From Amborella trichopoda (taxonomy: Eukaryota; Streptophyta; Magnoliopsida; Amborellales; Amborellaceae), in the NCBI RefSeq assembly GCF_000471905.2, contig NW_006499973.1, positions 2,983,218-3,047,217 on the forward strand: a stretch of 64,000 nt of DNA. Direction: 5' to 3'. The notes under the pieces were generated by a model, which was not told the DNA's origin, did not search any database, and worked only from the letters and a program-made list of their open reading frames with translations. Below are positions 21,305-30,750 of the stretch, piece by piece. The position numbers and the translations under genes are program-made. The stretch's first letter is position 1; every line of letters begins with the position of its first letter.

Positions 21305-22302
21305 GATAGACGTTACCTGTCTCGGCTCTTTTACATCGCACGAGTTTGATGTTGAACTGGATACACCAGACCTATAGCGTCGTATGGGGCTAGACGTTTT
21401 CCATTAAACATGGTGGTTGTGCCCTGAACACACCCAACCTTTTGCGTCATATGGGGATAGACGTTACCTGTCTTGGCTCTTTTACGTCGCACGAGTTTGA
21501 CATTGAACTGAATTGGCTTTGATTGGCAGTTTAGGCTCATGCCACCGAGGAGCATTTTCCTTTTATTTTATTTTATTCTATTTTATTTTTTGAAAAGTTG
21601 GTTACCAATTTAGGCTCATGCCTCCAAGAAGAAATTTTTTTTTAAGTTTTTTTTAAATTGTTATTTTTGAAAGTTGGTTGACAGTTAAGGCTCATTCCAC
21701 CGTGGAGCATCTGACAAGATTTCCAAAACCAATGTGCTTCAAAATTATTTGAATATAGTTTACTTCAAAAAGTCATTTTATTAAATAAAAGAAAAATGAT
21801 TTTTTATTATTAAAATGTCCTAGGATAAGACATGGGGCGTGTCTCCCAGAGCTGGGCGACACAGCGCATGTCGCTAAGGTGGCACTAGGCGTGTTGTCCA
21901 CACAATTTTTTTTTTTTTTTTTTATGGGGTAGGTGGCACGGGTCGTGTCCCCCGAGCGACACGGGGTGTGCCACTAACCAATTTTTTAATTTTTTTTTTA
22001 TATCATTAACAGGGTAAGAAAAGGACTTTTTTTCAAAAAATTGGTGTCTACGACATGGAACATGCCGCCCAAGTTTATTTTTTTTATGATTTTTCTTAGT
22101 TTTAGGGTTATCTAAACCTGTTGTTGGCTGAAGTGGATAACTATAGGATGCGTTTTGGGTCGGGTTTCTTTTGTTTTATAAAAAGCATCCCTCTTCCATT
22201 CTTTTCTCAAATTTCAAACTCAATTTTCTTCCTCTCACCTTCATCCTCTTCCTTCTTCATCATCTTCCCTTTGTGTTTATAGGCACCCATCCTTAGGCGT
22301 TC
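21305..22302. other. Element I internal spacer upstream of first PMD gene
   Basis: 21305-21540 holds two copies of a roughly 140-bp repeat ('gggatagacgttacctgtct ... cgcacgagtttga'). 21540-21820 is AT-rich. 21830-22060 has hairpin motifs of the GGCGACAC/GTGTCGCC type. 22190-22300 is a pyrimidine-rich run that could be a leader for the PMD gene. No protein-coding content was found. Confidence 0.6.
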
Positions 22303-23831
22303 ATGGCTCCTAAGAAGGCCAACGCAATCTCCAAGGGCAAGGGGAAGGTTATTGACCAGGTTGTCAACAGAAGAGAGGAGGATTCCCCCCTTTTTCTTAG
22401 GGTTAAGCATTTCTCAGAAGGTCTGCCCTCTCATATCTCGCAGGGCCTTCGATCGGGTGAGGTTCCTCGACGCATCAATGGCTTTCCTATCATCAGACCC
22501 TAGTTCCAAGATTGGTTTCTTTCTGCTCGGCAGTGGCCCGAGCTCATGGCCCTTCTAGCTTCAATTTCGATGATAGGCACCTTGAACATCGCCTCTTGCC
22601 ATGTGAACTTTCCACTCCTTGAGGCTCTTGCTGAGAGGTTCATTTATCAGACGAACACTTTCTTTCTTCCCACAGGCGATACAACGCCAACTTTGGTTTT
22701 CCAAGATTTTTGGCCTAAACTTAGCCGGGATTGCATAACAACCGACCGCTACCACTGACGACCATTCTATCATGGGTGTGCGACTGTTGGGGGCTGCTTA
22801 CTCTTCACATGGTCAGTGGGTTGATATGGAGTTGCTGGTTCGAAATCAAGAGCAATCTCGAGCCGCCGTACAGATCCGTATTTTTCTTTTTGTGTTGTTG
22901 GGCTCCATTCTCATTTCAAGTGGTCGTAAGACAGTTCACAGTTCCCTTATGCCTTTAGTCCATGCCCGTTGGGAGCAAGCAGGTTACACCATTGTTTCGA
23001 TCATGTTGGCGGGCATGTACCGGGGTCTTCACGACCGAGTCACGCAAGGTGACCAATTTGTTGAGGGCAGTGTCTTGATTTTGCAGGAGAATTTTTTTAA
23101 CACAACTTTATTTTATTTTGCCTCTAGAACTCATTTTTTTGTGTAGTTTTAGGATCTGGAATTCATATTTTTGCACAAGAATTAATTGGAAAAAGGTAGG
23201 CTCAATCTAGGAGGGTCACAGTTGGGTGACACAGTCAGTGTCACCCAATTCTGGGCGACACACCTCGTGTCGCCCAGTCTGGGCTGGGCGAGACGCCTCG
23301 TATCGCTTATCCTGGGCTGGGCAACACTATCAGTGTCACCCAAACCAATTTCCCCCAGATCATTCCGGGTTCTTGGACTTTATTATGCGACCTTTTGGGA
23401 TGCTTTTGACTCCTTTTTTCTACAGATTTGGGCCCACAAACACGTCGTTGTTTTCTACCCTCCTCGATCAATGACAACTGTATCTGTTGCTCTAGGACTA
23501 GCATATGTCAATGACACCACTCGACCCCGAGATGTTAATTATTATCGCAGGATTCTTGACGAGTTGTTGTCATTCGATTGGGTGATCAGGGGTCTTGAAA
23601 ATGTGTCCCTATTGCTGCTTGCTATGGGGCATTCATGTCTTATTTTGGTCGGGCAGCACTTCACAGAGGTGTATTTCCCTCAGAGGGTGCTTCATCAGTT
23701 TCTTCATTCTCAGAATTATACTTCTCCAGGAGAGGCGATTGGAAGAGGTTGAAGTCGAATTGGCTCGATGAGCGACTTTCGTGGCGGAACTCAAGGAGAA
23801 AGATGTTGATCCGAAGTCGAAGACTAAATAA
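22303..23831 (+). pseudogene. Plant mobile domain (PMD) protein, broken copy 1
   Basis: This resembles the aminotransferase-like plant mobile domain, found in MAIN-type plant proteins and in some transposable elements; its biochemical role is unclear. It starts at ATG 22303 with a Lys-rich N-terminus. The first domain half (Trp...Phe-Phe-Leu-Pro-Thr-Gly-Asp near 22680) is followed by a frameshift around 22740-22770. The core (Leu-Leu-Gly-Ser-Ile-Leu through Gly-Met-Tyr-Arg-Gly-Leu) is at 22890-23040. An apparent intron at 23087-23425 splits Leu-Gln from Ile-Trp-Ala. The second exon holds Tyr-Phe-Pro-Gln-Arg-Val-Leu-His-Gln-Phe (about 23670-23700). A frame change leads to a charged tail ending in stop at 23831. 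Defects are a TAG at 22501, the frameshifts and a non-GT donor. It is antisense to element I. Confidence 0.72.
23087..23425 (+). other. Apparent intron or insertion in PMD copy 1
   Basis: This 339-bp block interrupts the domain exactly between codons for Leu-Gln and Ile-Trp. At the matching place in PMD copy 2 (about 27000) the codons are contiguous. The right edge has a pyrimidine tract and CTACAG; the left edge starts GAGAAT instead of GT. It contains three hairpin motifs of the element-I type (about 23225-23345). Confidence 0.55.
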
Positions 23832-24119
23832 CCAAAATATTTCCTTTTCTTTATTATTATTATTTTTCTTGGCATGAATAATTTGATCTTGTGATCTTCC
23901 TATTTTCAGAAGTTTTATTTATTTCTTATTTTTTAAGTCCATCGGGACAGTAGAAACTTCGGTCTCAAAATCATATTTGATCTTGAGAATGCATGTGATG
24001 AATATTTTTAGGGGATGAATAAAATTTGAATTTGTGACCGATTCATAATTCTGTTTTGCATTCTGATTGATTTCTTGGGATTGTGGAGAAAGATTTTTTT
24101 TGCTTTTTTCTTCTTTTTT
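23832..24119. other. AT-rich spacer
   Basis: Between PMD copy 1 and the hairpin array. No coding or repeat structure was recognised beyond T-rich runs. Confidence 0.5.
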
Positions 24120-24690
24120 TTTGACCACTTTGGGCGACACGGAACATGTCACTAGGGTGGCACGAGGAGTGCCGTCAACCAAAAAAACAATTTTTTTGTT
24201 TTTTTTTTTACTAGGTTGGGTGACACGAATCGTGTCGCCTAAGCTGCGCGAGGCGTGCCGCCAACCAAAATAATTTTATTTATTTATTTATTTTTTGTTT
24301 TGACGTCGACGATGTCACTCGGGACCGCCCAAGGCATGCTGCCAACCAAAAAAAAAGTTTGTTTTTTTCTTTTGTTTTACCTAGTTGGGCAACACGAACT
24401 GTGTCGCTCGGGCGGCATGAGGAGTGCTGCCAAACAATTTCTATTTTTCTTTTTTTCTTTTTTTATTGTTTTACCAAGTTGGGCAACATAGATTGTGTAG
24501 CCCGAGCGGCACGCCTCGGGCGGCACAAGGAGTGCCGCCAACCAAATTTTTTTTTTTACTAGGTTGGGTGACGCGGACCGTGCCAACAGAATTTTTATTT
24601 TATTTTATTTTATTTTTTAACCAGGTTTGGGCGACACAAATCGTGTCGTCCAGGCAGCACGAGGCGTGCCGGCCAGCCCAGGAGAGATTT
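24120..24690. repeat. Tandem double-hairpin array, about 85-100 bp unit, 6 copies
   Basis: Each unit has a T-rich stretch, then an inverted repeat GGGCGACACGA/TCGTGTCGCC, then a second inverted repeat CGGCACGAGG/CGTGCCG, then 'ccaaccaaa'. Copies begin near 24131, 24218, 24388, 24480, 24565 and 24629. The same motifs occur singly in the LTRs of element I and in the PMD intron. Confidence 0.8.
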
Positions 24691-25259
24691 TAAGTAAAGA
24701 ATGTCGCTCCCCATTTCTCTCTCACTCGTTTTGGGGTCTTCCCACCATTCGTTCTTTTTGAAATTTCAAACTTTTCAACCCTACTCCTCTTAGGTTTTTC
24801 TTGCCAAAATTTCATTTTATAGCAAAATCGAACTGATTATCGAGGGTGGACGGTGAGGAGCGTCAGTGGACACTCGGATCGGGTCATATTTCGAGAACAA
24901 AGGGGCAAGAGAAGGTAAGCCTCCAACTTTTGAAATATTTGATGAAATGCTCTAATGAATGTTGGTATTTTTGAGGATTGCACACCACCTGCTTCGGCTT
25001 GCGAGAGAGAAAAGAAAAAAGGTTCTTTTCCAATTTCAGATATACAAGACAACTTGTAAAAATTACATGAAGTACTTTTGTTGTGATCAATTTTTTTTAA
25101 AAAAAAATGCCCAGACGTGCCTAGAATCTTCATTTGAAAATGCTTCTGACATGCTCGTGAACTGTTCGGTTAAAAGCCCAGATCATTGGAAGCTAGGTTG
25201 AGATGGTTTGAGATAGCCTTGATTGAGGATGATTAACCCAGACTATGTACAAGTCTAGA
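24691..25259. other. Element I spacer, nothing recognised
   Basis: No convincing open frame, RNA gene or repeat was found. A short run of A and T around 25088-25110 is the only low-complexity feature. Confidence 0.5.
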
Positions 25260-25860
25260 ATAGACTGGGATTGAAAATGACAAGAATACCCCTAAACGCA
25301 AACTCTGAATTTCGGGGTAATTTTGGGTAATTTTTGCCGCCCCTATGATTTAAGGATGGTGTACTACCTTTCGGGTGTAAAAATGACCGAAACACCCCTG
25401 AGTGCAAAACGACCAAAATACCCCTGAGTGTAAACTCTAACTTTTGGGGGTAATTTTGAATAATTGTCTCTTCCCCCGTAATCTAGGGATGGTATGATGA
25501 CCATATTGCCCCTTTGCATGTAAAATTACCAAAATACCCTTGAATGCAAAATGATCAAAATACCCCTGAGTGTAAACTCAACCTTTTGGGGGTAATTTTG
25601 AATGATTGTTTCTGCCCCCATAATCTAGGGATGGTAGGATGACCATACTACCCCTTTGGGTGTAAAATGACAAAAATATCCCTAAGTACAAAATGACCAA
25701 AATACCCCTAAGTGTAAACTCTTTCTTTTGGGGGTAAATTTGAATGATTATCTCTACCCCTGTAATCTAGGTGTAGTTGAATGACCGTACTGCACTTCTG
25801 GGTGTAAAATACTCTCAAGCGTAGAATGACCAAAATACCCTTGTATGCAAATCCTCTTAT
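25260..25860. repeat. Roughly 140-bp tandem repeat, about 4 copies
   Basis: The unit contains 'aaaatacccctgagtgtaaa', 'cttttgggggtaattttgaa' and 'gtaatctagggatggt'. The taattttgaa segment starts at 25451, 25592 and 25735 (spacings 141 and 143), with a shorter first copy at 25328. No coding content was found. Confidence 0.85.
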
Positions 25861-25961
25861 TGTGAGGTAATTTTTTTTTTTTTTTAAACATGAGAGCTTG
25901 ATGGCTCGAGCTTCATGACTCCTCTCCCCCACCTCTTTATATATATATTTATTTATTTGCA

Positions 25962-26770
25962 GGGGTTCTTCGTTGATTGTAGATCTCACCTATTTGCTAT
26001 TTGCAAAATGGGCAGAGTTGTTGACTCCTGGGCAGAGGCAGGCACTTGCCCGGATTGGTTTATGGGAAGTCTGTCAGATCAGACCTTTTAGCTTAGATCG
26101 TGCCTTGATTACAAAGTTATGTCTCGGATATAGACCGGAGACCTGTTCAATTCCACTGCGATGTGGTGAGCTTGCCCCTACCCTTGAGGATGTTACCCGG
26201 ATTCTTGGGGTTTGGAGTGAGGGAGAGCCTTTCTTGAGTTCTCCCTCAGGGATGTCTACTAATTATACCTCTAACTGTAAGGAATTACTCGGTATTCCTT
26301 TTGAAAAGATTAGGGGAAGACATGATTCAGAGATCCACCTTGGGAAGCTAAGGTGGGAATTTATTGGAGTACCCCACCATGCAAAGAGGATGATAGGTGG
26401 CCGCGTTCCCACATTTCGGTTTCTGTGGGTAGGAAACCGTCCCATAGGGGGAAGGCCCCTATGGAGGAGGATGGTGCTAGGGTGAGTGAGTCGGTGCAGG
26501 GTGAGTCTAGTCACCCATCGACCAGAGGTGTTGCTCGATCATCAAGGGATGCAGAGGGAGTTAGGCGCGACACTTCTGATCTTAATGATAGGAGTGCATT
26601 TTTTATGAGGATACGGTGCCTCCCCAGGTGTTTCTTATTGATGAGGAGTAGCGAAAGCAAGAGGGAGAGAGGATCCGGGATGCACATGAGTGGGCTATGA
26701 TCGAGGAAGAGCTGGAGGTGTTCCGGTAGGAGGTGGATCTGACCACTGATCATGGTCCTCTTTCAAATAG
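25962..26770 (+). pseudogene. PMD protein copy 2, N-terminal half plus charged tail
   Basis: The open frame from about 25962 has the N-terminal half of a plant mobile domain. Leu-Trp-Glu-Val lies near 26070, and Thr-Lys-Leu-Cys-Leu-Gly-Tyr-Arg-Pro-Glu-Thr and Arg-Cys-Gly-Glu-Leu-Ala-Pro-Thr-Leu-Glu-Asp-Val follow to about 26210. A T-rich tract ending TTGCAG at 25961 could be a splice acceptor. After about 26400 the frame changes to a polar Ser/Arg/Glu-rich sequence ending in a Glu-rich helix (about 26640-26740) with two stops, like the C-terminal tail of copy 1. The domain core is not in this part but lies to the right, so the order is scrambled. Confidence 0.68.
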
Positions 26771-27410
26771 TGAGATATATTCCATGCGGTCTTTCCTTGT
26801 GTACTTCTTTGGGGAGTTTCTATTTGTGGATCGATCCAAGGGTCGAGCCCATTTGTCAATGGTTTGGGAGACCAGGCTGCTTGAGTACTTGGAGCGAGTG
26901 TCGTGGGGTCCAACAATCATTGCCTGGCTATATCATCACCTTTTTAGTGTGGCCAGAGGAGTCTGCTACTTGGGGGGTTGTTCAATCTTCCTCCAGGTCT
27001 GGGCGTGGGAGTACATCATCATTCATCGCCCTCTTTCCGGTCGACTGACGCCATCATTCTTGATGATTCATTGCTGATCATATGGAGTGTGGGATTCTGA
27101 GAGGATCCCTTCACAGTTGTATTACTCGCTGTTCTTGGACACTCAGACCGTAGGGGAGGTGAGTTATGTACTTTATTTTTTTCTTTCTTCATATTCTTCT
27201 TCGTCTTCCACCCTTTCTCCTTCTTTATTTGACTTTGACATATCCTTTTTTGATTTCTAGATCAACTGGACGCTCATGAGAGTTGAGCATGTCCCTGTTG
27301 TCTACACGTCTTTTTCTCAAGCTTTCAAGATGACGGTTCACTTGATTTGCATGTTTCTGGTGATGCCCACTTTCCTCGGTCAAGTTCTAACTCTAAGGGA
27401 AAAACTTTAA
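26771..27410 (+). pseudogene. PMD protein, C-terminal half fragment
   Basis: An open frame with Met-Arg-Ser-Phe-Leu-Val-Tyr, Leu-Phe-Val-Asp and Ile-Ile-Ala-Trp-Leu-Tyr-His-His-Leu leads to Gly-Gly-Cys-Ser-Ile-Phe-Leu-Gln-Val-Trp-Ala-Trp-Glu (about 26975-27015). That last block is the hallmark helix region of plant mobile domains. A stop at 27074-27076 breaks it. The frame then resumes and is interrupted by a canonical intron at 27159-27260 (GT...AG, 102 bp, pyrimidine-rich). It ends at TAA 27410. The intron suggests capture of genomic rather than spliced sequence, or a gene expressed from the element's opposite strand. Confidence 0.68.
27159..27260 (+). other. Spliceosomal-type intron in PMD copy 2
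   Basis: Donor GAG|GTGAGT and acceptor TTTCTAG flank a T/C-rich 102-bp segment. Removing it joins in-frame sequence on both sides. Confidence 0.55.
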
Positions 27411-27539
27411 CTGAAACCTACTTTGAGACTAGACTGGAACCTAGACATGCTAAACTCAATGGGGTAAGCCTAGTCTAGCTCTAAAGGAAACTCTAAGCTT
27501 AGACTTATGCCAGAACCTAAATAAAGATCCAGATTAGAT

Positions 27540-28180
27540 GGGTGCGATTCTTGGCACGGACCATGAATGCGTCTAGGTTTTGACCTGGGTGTGAGCCTGG
27601 TTCGGACCTGAACTGAGCTGGGTGCAAGCTTGAGCTTGGACCTAGAGGGTTATAATAATCAGACCGAGTATGGACCCGGACTGGATCAAAGATGAATTAG
27701 GAACGAGCCTTCGACTTGGACCAAGAGGGGGCCTAGGTTCGAACCTTGGTGTTAACCTGGTTCGAACCTTGGTGTTAACCTGGTTCGAACCTAGACTAGG
27801 TTGAGTATAAGCTTGAACTTGGAACCAGAGAATTTTGGAGATCAGGCTAGTGTGGACCCGGACTGGATCAAAGATGAGCTAGGAACGAACCTTCGTCCTG
27901 GATCAAAAGGGGGCTGAGGTTCGGACCTGGGTGTGAACCATGTTCGGACCTAAGCTAGGCTGGGTATAAGCCTGAACTTAGACCCAGAGAATTTTTGTGA
28001 TCAGACCAGCTGTGAACCCGGACTAGATCAAAGATGAGCTAGGAACAAGCCTTTGGCTCAAACAGAAAGGGGCCCTAGGTTCGGACCTGGGTGTGAACCT
28101 GGTTCGGACCTGGGCCAGTCTGGGTACTAGCCTGGACTTGGACCCAGAGGGTTTAGCTTGGACCAAAACCGGATCCGAAC
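27540..28180. repeat. Roughly 160-180-bp tandem repeat
   Basis: Copies of 'gactggatcaaagatga' start at 27679, 27861 and 28021. Each is followed by 'ggaacgagcct' and by 'gttcggacctgggtgtgaac'. A 22-bp subsegment is locally duplicated at about 27745-27790. No protein was recognised. Confidence 0.8.
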
Positions 28181-28758
28181 TGAGATCTAAGATTAACCAA
28201 TTAGAAATAATCAAGCAAGCACACGGAAACATTTGACCTAGATTGATTACAGGTAGGCTTAGCTTGAGATTGGGTTCCTAACTATTGAAATACAGCTAGG
28301 CTGATATAGGTCCCCACATAGGCCCTAGGGGGGTGCTCTCAGTTAAAGTTATGCAAATCCCAACCGCATCGAATCTCAAAGCTAGGTTCCCCTCATATCG
28401 TTAACGTGGATTTTGGGGGTTTTCGAAATAGTTGTTTGCTGGTTTCCCGAGCACTTCTAGTCCGATATGTTCTAGAGTGTGTAAGAAGCATACAATTAAG
28501 ATAAAGTCAAGCACATAATGCACACAAAACAAGAAAGGAAATAAGTGAGCGCTCGACACTAATCGTTCGTAGTGATACGCGCTTCGAGGCGAAACTCGCT
28601 CGAAGCACAGTATAGATGAAGGGGTAAGGAACCCCTACGGAGGTAAAGTCAGAACAATTAGACCAGGCACAGTCCGCGCTAAGTCGACGTGCCCCGAGTC
28701 GAGGGTGACTCGAATGGGACACAGTTCAGGGGGGGTACAAGCAGCCCTCAATGTATAT
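28181..28758. other. Element I spacer left of assembly gap
   Basis: No protein-like frame was found. The short palindrome gcttcgaggcg/cgctcgaagc sits near 28580-28605. Content is higher in GC than the sequence right of the gap. Confidence 0.5.
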
Positions 28759-28778
28759 NNNNNNNNNNNNNNNNNNNN
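28759..28778. other. Assembly gap (20 N)
   Basis: Twenty consecutive unknown bases. The true length may differ, because 20 looks like a fixed placeholder. Confidence 0.99.
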
Positions 28779-29635
28779 AAACTAAGAATGGTGAAAGTGG
28801 GGAAAACATGGTTTCAATCGAAATTAACAAACTAAAATAAAATAAATGAGTTAGAAACAACACATGCCTATCTGAATTAGAATATTGTTTTGGTATTTTT
28901 AAAAATTTTATTTTGCTTTGAAAACTTTGTGAACAGTCACAAAAGAGACTCTAGAACAAATATGCAAAGTTTTATAAGAATCTGACTTAGGCGATGGGGG
29001 GTACCAGAGGGCGTGTCACCCTAGATCTAGACGGCACGGCCCGTGTAGCCTAGGCGGCACGCCTTGTGTCGCCTGGGCGGCACGTCTCGTTTCGCTCGGG
29101 TGGCATGCCTTGTGTTGCACAAGGCACTGCTAGTGTTGCCAAAAAAATATTTATTTTTATTTTTATTTTTATTTTTTATTGGTATTCGTGATGAAATAAG
29201 ATGACTTTAAACTTGAAAGAAGCAAGAAAAAAATATATATTTACGATGAAATAAATTAAAATAGAGTAGAAAGGAAAAAGTAGATAGAATTGATCTGTAC
29301 CGAGTAAAATATTTTTTTTGGTATTTTTAAAAATTTTATTTTGCCTCGAAATTTTTTGAGCAGTCAAAAGAGAGTCTCAAGACGCAACCTACAAAATTTC
29401 AAAAACATCTAACTTGGACGTTAGGGGGCACCAGAGGGCGTGTCACCCTGGATCTAGGCGGCACGGCCCATGTCATCTGGGCGGCACGCCTTGTGTCGCC
29501 TAGGCAGCACGCCTCATGTCGCACAAGGAAAAAGGGGTTTCGGAGCACTGAAACTCTGGGTCCTTGTCACAGTCGGGTTTTGGACCCTTTTTGGATTGAA
29601 AATAGTGAAATTTGGCACTTGGATAAAGCTCGAAA
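28779..29635. repeat. Tandem duplication of about 425 bp with hairpin motifs
   Basis: 28880-29120 and 29310-29530 share 'ggtatttttaaaaattttat' followed by 'agagggcgtgtcaccct' and a run of hairpin motifs (ggcggcacgcc, tgtgtcgcc). This is the leader of element I, next to the primer site. Confidence 0.75.
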
Positions 29636-29654
29636 GGCCCCATGGTGGGCGCCA
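29636..29654 (-). other. Primer-binding site, element I
   Basis: The minus strand reads TGGCGCCCACCATGGGGCC, 3 nt from the LTR end. A TGGCGCC start is typical of plant gypsy primer sites. It differs from the B and C site, so element I is a separate family. Confidence 0.8.
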
Positions 29655-29657
29655 AAC

Positions 29658-30745
29658 AGTTTACGATGCAAAATCCAACAAATCTAAAAATGAAGATCTC
29701 TCCAATCTGACACCTTAAACTTATGAAAATGAAGGAAATGCAGTAGTAAAGAAAGTGGGACAGATCGAATTTAGATCTGAGGCCAGATCTACCCGGAAGC
29801 AAGTAGATCTGCTCTCAGATCTGTGGCAGGGCCAACATGATCCAAAAAACATCAAAATATTATTTTTTAGCAAATTAACCAAAACAGAGAAAAATAAAAT
29901 TAAAGTTGCGAAATAAGAATAAAAAAAAGAAGGAAGAAAGTGATACTGAACCGGGCCAGATGTCCCGAGACGCTTGAGCCCTTTGGGGTCTGCCCGTATC
30001 AGAATCGATCCTCTTTTATCTCTTTGATCCGGATATTAGCCAGCCAATCCCTTCAGTATAGGGTGGTTGTGCCCTATAGATGGTTCTAGGCTCTCTCAAG
30101 TTTTGGGGTTAAATATCTAGGAGGCTAACTCTAGAGTTTCTCATCTCTCTGAAGCTTTAGGGTTTCCAGCTCTATCTCTCTAGGTTTTCTCCAATCATAT
30201 TCTCCATCCCCCCCAAATGAGCACTAAAAGAGGCCTTATAGGGGTCAAAGCTTGTTGGGAAGGATATACACGCATAACAAACCAATCCCTCGGTCAAAGA
30301 TGCCCATTTTGAGGGTCACGGATTTGGGCGGCACGGGGTCTACCACGCAAGTAAATTGAAAAAGTCAAAAATTGATTGGGGCTGGTCGGAACTGGGTAGC
30401 ACGGGTAGTGTCGCCTAGGCGGAACACCCCATGTCACACACATGAATTTTGGTTAAAATTGATATTTTTCACTTCTAGTGTGTTTCTTAGCCTCTTGTGA
30501 AGCTCTCAGAGAAAATTTGGTTCAAAACAGATTTGTTTACTCTTTTTAATGATTTTTTGGGTAAAACAAGGCATTTTCAGAAATTTGAGTCAAAACAATG
30601 CATCGGCAGGGTTCTGGGTAGGCCAACTGGTTTCAGATCACAAGGTAGGCTATGTGAACTATGGATTTGGGTTTACTAGGTTAAGTGTGGTCCTAAGGGT
30701 TCAAGAAACAATGTAATTTTCCATATTTAAATTGGGGTGTCTACA
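29658..30745 (-). repeat. 5' LTR of element I
   Basis: The 1088-bp LTR matches 1690-2819. On the minus strand it starts TGTAGACACC at 30745. Hairpin motifs lie near 30330 and 30400-30440. Small indels relative to the left LTR lie around 30460-30480. Confidence 0.87.
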
Positions 30746-30750
30746 CTGAT
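30746..30750. repeat. Target site duplication of element I, right copy
   Basis: CTGAT, identical to 1685-1689. It falls inside codons of the T0 integrase active-site block. Confidence 0.88.

Larger units (their letters stand above)
1690..30745 (-). mobile_element. Element I: LTR retroelement with PMD genes, no gag-pol
   Basis: This LTR retroelement is oriented on the minus strand. Its LTRs at 1690-2819 and 29658-30745 are similar end to end. A primer-binding-site-like block (29636-29654) lies 3 nt inside the right LTR, and a polypurine tract (2820-2832) abuts the left LTR. It is flanked by CTGAT duplications. Element B (3571-21299) is nested inside it. Without B, the internal region is about 10 kb: 2820-3570 joined to 21305-29657. 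I found no gag, RT, RNase H or integrase motif there. It holds two decayed plant-mobile-domain genes on the plus strand, opposite to the element, plus tandem repeats. It is therefore probably non-autonomous. Antisense extra ORFs are known from Tat-clade gypsy elements, but there they accompany gag-pol. The 20-base assembly gap at 28759-28778 could hide some sequence. Confidence 0.8.

Noticed and set aside
25973-25975. TTG as start codon of PMD copy 2
   Set aside because: Non-ATG starts are unlikely in plants; the T-rich tract and TTGCAG at 25961 make a splice acceptor more plausible, with the true start lost or upstream.
22303-27410. PMD genes considered as ordinary host genes
   Set aside because: Both are broken and lie between the LTRs of one element with an intact target duplication, so they are element cargo at this locus.
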